Source of the DNA: Bacteroidota bacterium
GTDB taxonomy: Bacteria > Bacteroidota > Bacteroidia > Flavobacteriales > Flavobacteriaceae
Direction: 5' to 3'
DNA: 7,378 nucleotides
Assembly: GCA_023393485.1 (NCBI GenBank)
Contig: JAEWLD010000254.1
Span: 1 to 7,378, forward strand
This document shows, piece after piece, positions 5,391-7,378 of the stretch. Numbering within the stretch: the stretch's first letter is position 1; every line of letters starts with the position of its first letter. Made by a program: the position numbers and the translations under genes. The notes under the pieces are model-generated. The model was not told where the DNA came from and searched no databases. It saw only the letters and a program-made list of their open reading frames with translations.

Positions 5391-5465
5391 TGGTCGATAC
5401 TGGGTTCGAACCAGTGACCCCCACGTTGTCGACGTGGTGCTCTGAACCAGCTGAGCTAATCGACC
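5391..5465 (-). tRNA. tRNA-Val (anticodon GAC)
   Basis: A complete 75-base tRNA reads on the minus strand. Acceptor GGTCGAT pairs with ATCGACC, with A73 as discriminator; the D arm is GCTC-AGCTGGTTCA-GAGC; the anticodon stem is CCACG/CGTGG; the variable loop is GGGTC; the T arm is ACTGG-TTCGAAC-CCAGT. All stems are fully paired. The anticodon loop is TCGACAA, giving anticodon GAC at positions 34-36, which reads GUC and GUU valine codons. Position 33 is C where almost all elongator tRNAs have U. The 3' CCA is not encoded (the next bases are CAA), so it must be added enzymatically. A strong promoter lies at 5476-5505 and a terminator begins two bases after A73. The identity is firm. Confidence 0.95.
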
Positions 5466-5475
5466 TGAGCGGATG

Positions 5476-5505
5476 CAAAGATACAACGACAAATGAAATG
5501 TGCAA
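5476..5505 (-). promoter_or_regulatory. Consensus Bacteroidota promoter for tRNA-Val
   Basis: On the minus strand, TTG (plus 5503-5505) is followed after exactly 19 bases by TATCTTTG (plus 5476-5483), a full match to the TTG / TAnnTTTG consensus. Transcription would begin near 5470, leaving only about five bases to remove from the tRNA 5' end. It is the best promoter in the window and supports assigning the sequence to Bacteroidota. Confidence 0.8.
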
Positions 5506-5575
5506 GAGTTTGTCGGATTTCTTGCTGATTTTTTTCGGCCTCAGAACACATCGCGACCTAACCTACTGCGACTCA

Positions 5576-6013
5576 TCATAATCGGTAACCGATTTTTTCC
5601 GAAAGCGCAGTCTTACTTTTCATGAAGTTTCCGCTGCCGCGCCCGACAATTTTGTCCCGCTGGTCGTACAGCACCGAATCCGCAATAAAAAGGTTCGTGG
5701 ATTTGAAGGTTACCTCGCCTACAGCACGCACGATTCCGCCGGTGACAGGCCTGAGCAATTGCGTATTGAACGAAACCGTATAGACAAACACGTCGTCAAC
5801 TATTGAATTGACCGCAAAAAATGCGGCGTCGTCAAGCAATTTGAAATAGACCGAGCCGTGTATGGCATTGGCAGCGTGAAAATACCGCGGATCAATCGGC
5901 AAAGTCAGCTCGGCCTTTTCAAAGGATACAGCGATTGAAATTCCTTTGTAGATTTCGGTATTCACCGGCGCCGACAAGTACATTTTCTCGAGTTTTCTGA
6001 AATGGTCGTCCAT
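5576..6013 (-). CDS. PaaI-like hotdog-fold thioesterase
   Basis: This 145-residue cytoplasmic protein is of typical length for a single-domain hotdog thioesterase, the family that hydrolyses acyl-CoA or related thioesters. The characteristic segment is HAANAIHGSVYFKLLDDAA (residues 46-64), with the H52-G53 turn, the long central helix and D61/D62 as catalytic acid candidates. It is followed by strands around FNTQLLRPV (82-90) and GEVTFKSTNLFIADSVL (99-115), the usual second half of the hotdog. The second glycine of the more common HGG motif is serine here (HGS). The substrate cannot be told from sequence. The ATG at 6011-6013 is the first reasonable start. It is divergent from the ABC transporter gene and is transcribed toward the tRNA. 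Upstream, TATCTTTC (plus 6035-6042) is a 7-of-8 -7 element, but without a well-spaced TTG. Confidence 0.85.
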   Translation of the reverse strand: MDDHFRKLEKMYLSAPVNTEIYKGISIAVSFEKAELTLPIDPRYFHAANAIHGSVYFKLLDDAAFFAVNSIVDDVFVYTVSFNTQLLRPVTGGIVRAVGEVTFKSTNLFIADSVLYDQRDKIVGRGSGNFMKSKTALSEKIGYRL

Positions 6014-6094
6014 ATTTTGATTTTTATCAATGCCGAAAGATAATTCTTTTTCAATCCAATTTGATCGGCCAAATTCAGCAGCCTTAACAAAACA

Positions 6095-6128
6095 TTGACA
6101 ATTGACGCGGGATTTTCAACTAATTTTA
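6095..6128 (+). promoter_or_regulatory. Possible promoter for the ABC transporter gene
   Basis: TAATTTTA at 6121-6128 matches TAnnTTTG at 7 of 8 positions. Two TTG triplets lie upstream, at 6095-6097 (spacing 23) and 6102-6104 (spacing 16), neither at the ideal 19. If this box is used, transcription would begin near 6133, after the ATG at 6128, which favours the ATG at 6146 as the start codon. Confidence 0.35.
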
Positions 6129-6145
6129 TGCGCAAAACAAAAATC

Positions 6146-7378
6146 ATGGCCCGACGCTTTGACAACGACCTACCGAAAGCCAAAATCACTGCAAGCGCAC
6201 TTCACCGTACATTATCCTTGTTTCGCTATGGCGGCAAACACCGCTGGAAATTCTACCTCGGGCTTGTGTTCCTGCTCTTGACCAGCGTGACCGCGCTCGC
6301 GTTCCCAAAATTGATCGGCACGCTCGTGGATTCGGCCAAGGCAAAAGACCTCGCGCAGGCCAATACATTGGCACTGACACTCGCCGGAATCTTGATATTA
6401 CAGGCAGTCTTTTCATTTTTCAGGCTGTCGTTGTTTGTCAATTTCACCGAAAACGCCCTGGCGAACATTCGGCTCGCGCTTTATGAAAATCTTGTAAAAT
6501 TGCCGATGTCGTTCTTTTCGCAAAAACGCGTCGGCGAACTCAATTCAAGGCTGACCGCAGACATTTCCCAAATCCAGGACACGCTGACCACGACTATCGC
6601 CGAATTCCTCAGACAAGTTATTTTGATTGTCGGCGGCATCGTTTTTTTGGCCGTCATAAGCACCAAACTTACATTGGTCATGCTCGCGATCGTGCCGGTT
6701 GTTGCAGTTGCGGCGGTGATTTTCGGGCGCTTTATCAGGAAATATTCGCGGCGCACACAGGACGCGATTGCCGAAAGCCAGGTAATTGCAGAAGAAACAT
6801 TGCAAGGCATTACCAACGTCAAGGCTTTTGCCAACGAATGGTATGAGATCGGACGCTATTCATCCAAAATCCGGGAGATTGTCAAAATTGCGATCAAAGG
6901 CGGGCTTTATCGCGGCTATTTTGCATCGTTTATCATTGTCTGCCTTTTCGGGTCAATCGTTGCCGTGGTTTGGTACGGCGTGACACTCAGCATACGTGGC
7001 GACATTACCGTAGGCGAATTGCTGTCATTCGTGATTTATTCGGTTTATGTCGGCGCGTCGTTTGGCGGAATTGCCGAATTGTATGCCCAAATCCAGAAAG
7101 CGATCGGCGCCACAGAGCGCGTATTCGAATTGATGGAAGAAACACCTGAAACCATCAAGACGCTCGCTCCGGGCAATCTTCAAAAAATCAACGGCGACGT
7201 GACTTTTAAAAACGTCTCGTTCAGTTATCCGTCGCGAAGTGAAATCCAGGTGCTCAAAGATGTGAGTTTCCACGCCGGCTATGGCCAGAAAGTCGCGATT
7301 GTCGGGCCGAGCGGCGTCGGAAAATCTACAATTGCCGCGCTTCTGTTGCGGTTTTATGATATCAATGGCGGCGAAATC
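6146..7378 (+). CDS. ABC half-transporter (exporter type, TMD-NBD), C-terminus outside window
   Basis: The frame is open to the window end and gives 411 residues; a full half-transporter is near 590, so most of the nucleotide-binding domain is missing. The N-terminal part is a six-helix type-1 exporter membrane domain, with hydrophobic spans at about 37-58, 74-98, 152-171, 175-195, 258-281 and 289-308 and the typical intracellular-loop segment LPMSFFSQKRVGELNSRLTADI (119-140). The ATPase domain begins at GDVTFKNVSFSYPSR (350-364), where Y361 is the A-loop aromatic, and reaches the Walker A loop GPSGVGKST (387-395, K393). Such proteins dimerise in the inner membrane and export lipids, peptides or drugs; the substrate cannot be predicted. 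An in-frame ATG at 6128 would add six residues (MRKTKI); 6146 is preferred because MARRFDNDLPKAKI resembles family N-termini and a -7-like box overlaps 6128. It is divergent from the thioesterase gene. Confidence 0.92.
   Translation, partial: MARRFDNDLPKAKITASALHRTLSLFRYGGKHRWKFYLGLVFLLLTSVTALAFPKLIGTLVDSAKAKDLAQANTLALTLAGILILQAVFSFFRLSLFVNFTENALANIRLALYENLVKLPMSFFSQKRVGELNSRLTADISQIQDTLTTTIAEFLRQVILIVGGIVFLAVISTKLTLVMLAIVPVVAVAAVIFGRFIRKYSRRTQDAIAESQVIAEETLQGITNVKAFANEWYEIGRYSSKIREIVKIAIKGGLYRGYFASFIIVCLFGSIVAVVWYGVTLSIRGDITVGELLSFVIYSVYVGASFGGIAELYAQIQKAIGATERVFELMEETPETIKTLAPGNLQKINGDVTFKNVSFSYPSRSEIQVLKDVSFHAGYGQKVAIVGPSGVGKSTIAALLLRFYDINGGEI

Noticed and set aside
4929..5492. Minus-strand 187-codon frame covering the tRNA and the DUF4258-like gene
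   Set aside because: It runs through the tRNA-Val gene and the terminator and is antisense to a recognisable protein.
5466..5575. Terminator for the thioesterase gene
   Set aside because: On the minus strand CTGA and TCAG flank an A-rich loop after the stop codon, but the stem is only four bases and no T-run follows; I see no adequate terminator here.
5390..5581. Plus-strand 63-codon frame (VDTGFEPVTPTLSTWC...)
   Set aside because: This is the familiar false translation of the antisense strand of a tRNA gene.
1..7378. CRISPR array, insertion sequence, phage or defence genes
   Set aside because: I looked for spaced direct repeats, terminal inverted repeats, transposase or nuclease motifs and found none; the genes are ordinary core functions.

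Overview
The window looks like a core-genome segment of a member of the Bacteroidota, most likely the family Flavobacteriaceae (Flavobacterium-like). Four things point there. There is a PorX-type response regulator of the type IX secretion system. Promoters have the Bacteroidota form, TTG about 19 bases before TAnnTTTG, and no strong Shine-Dalgarno sites are seen. Two lipoproteins are present, one with an acidic run right after the lipobox cysteine. The TsaE, alanine dehydrogenase-like and DUF4258-like proteins resemble flavobacterial ones as I remember them. Base composition is fairly even across the window, with no insertion sequence, phage gene, CRISPR array or other sign of recent transfer.

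Layout. Bases 1-310 (minus) hold the N-terminal part of a surface-lipoprotein candidate. Bases 311-735 are a non-coding divergent region with a weak promoter for the lipoprotein, a G-rich leader and a 16-base palindrome. porX (736-2292, plus) is followed by its own terminator (2317-2339). Bases 2340-2642 hold no gene, only short inverted repeats. Then come tsaE (2643-3056), an alanine dehydrogenase-family gene (3149-4342) and a small lipoprotein gene (4351-4917), all plus and possibly co-transcribed. A small membrane-anchored DUF4258-like protein (4983-5360, plus) converges on a tRNA-Val(GAC) gene (5391-5465, minus), and the two share one bidirectional terminator (5359-5389). A hotdog thioesterase (5576-6013, minus) diverges from an ABC half-transporter gene (6146 to the window end, plus, incomplete).

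How the genes relate. This is mostly housekeeping and regulation rather than one dedicated system. PorX links two-component signalling to T9SS control and carries an intact-looking alkaline-phosphatase-like metal centre. TsaE is the ATPase of t6A tRNA modification. The tRNA, thioesterase and ABC exporter are independent units.

Points most worth a second look: the alanine dehydrogenase-family protein keeps its NAD fold but appears to have lost two substrate/catalytic residues of characterised alanine dehydrogenases (Lys to Glu, His to Gln); the tRNA-Val has C instead of the near-universal U at position 33; tsaE seems to be transcribed from a promoter so close to its start codon that the mRNA would be leaderless; and a four-unit heptamer tandem repeat lies just before the dehydrogenase gene. 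I did not find convincing evidence for a wholly new multi-gene system.
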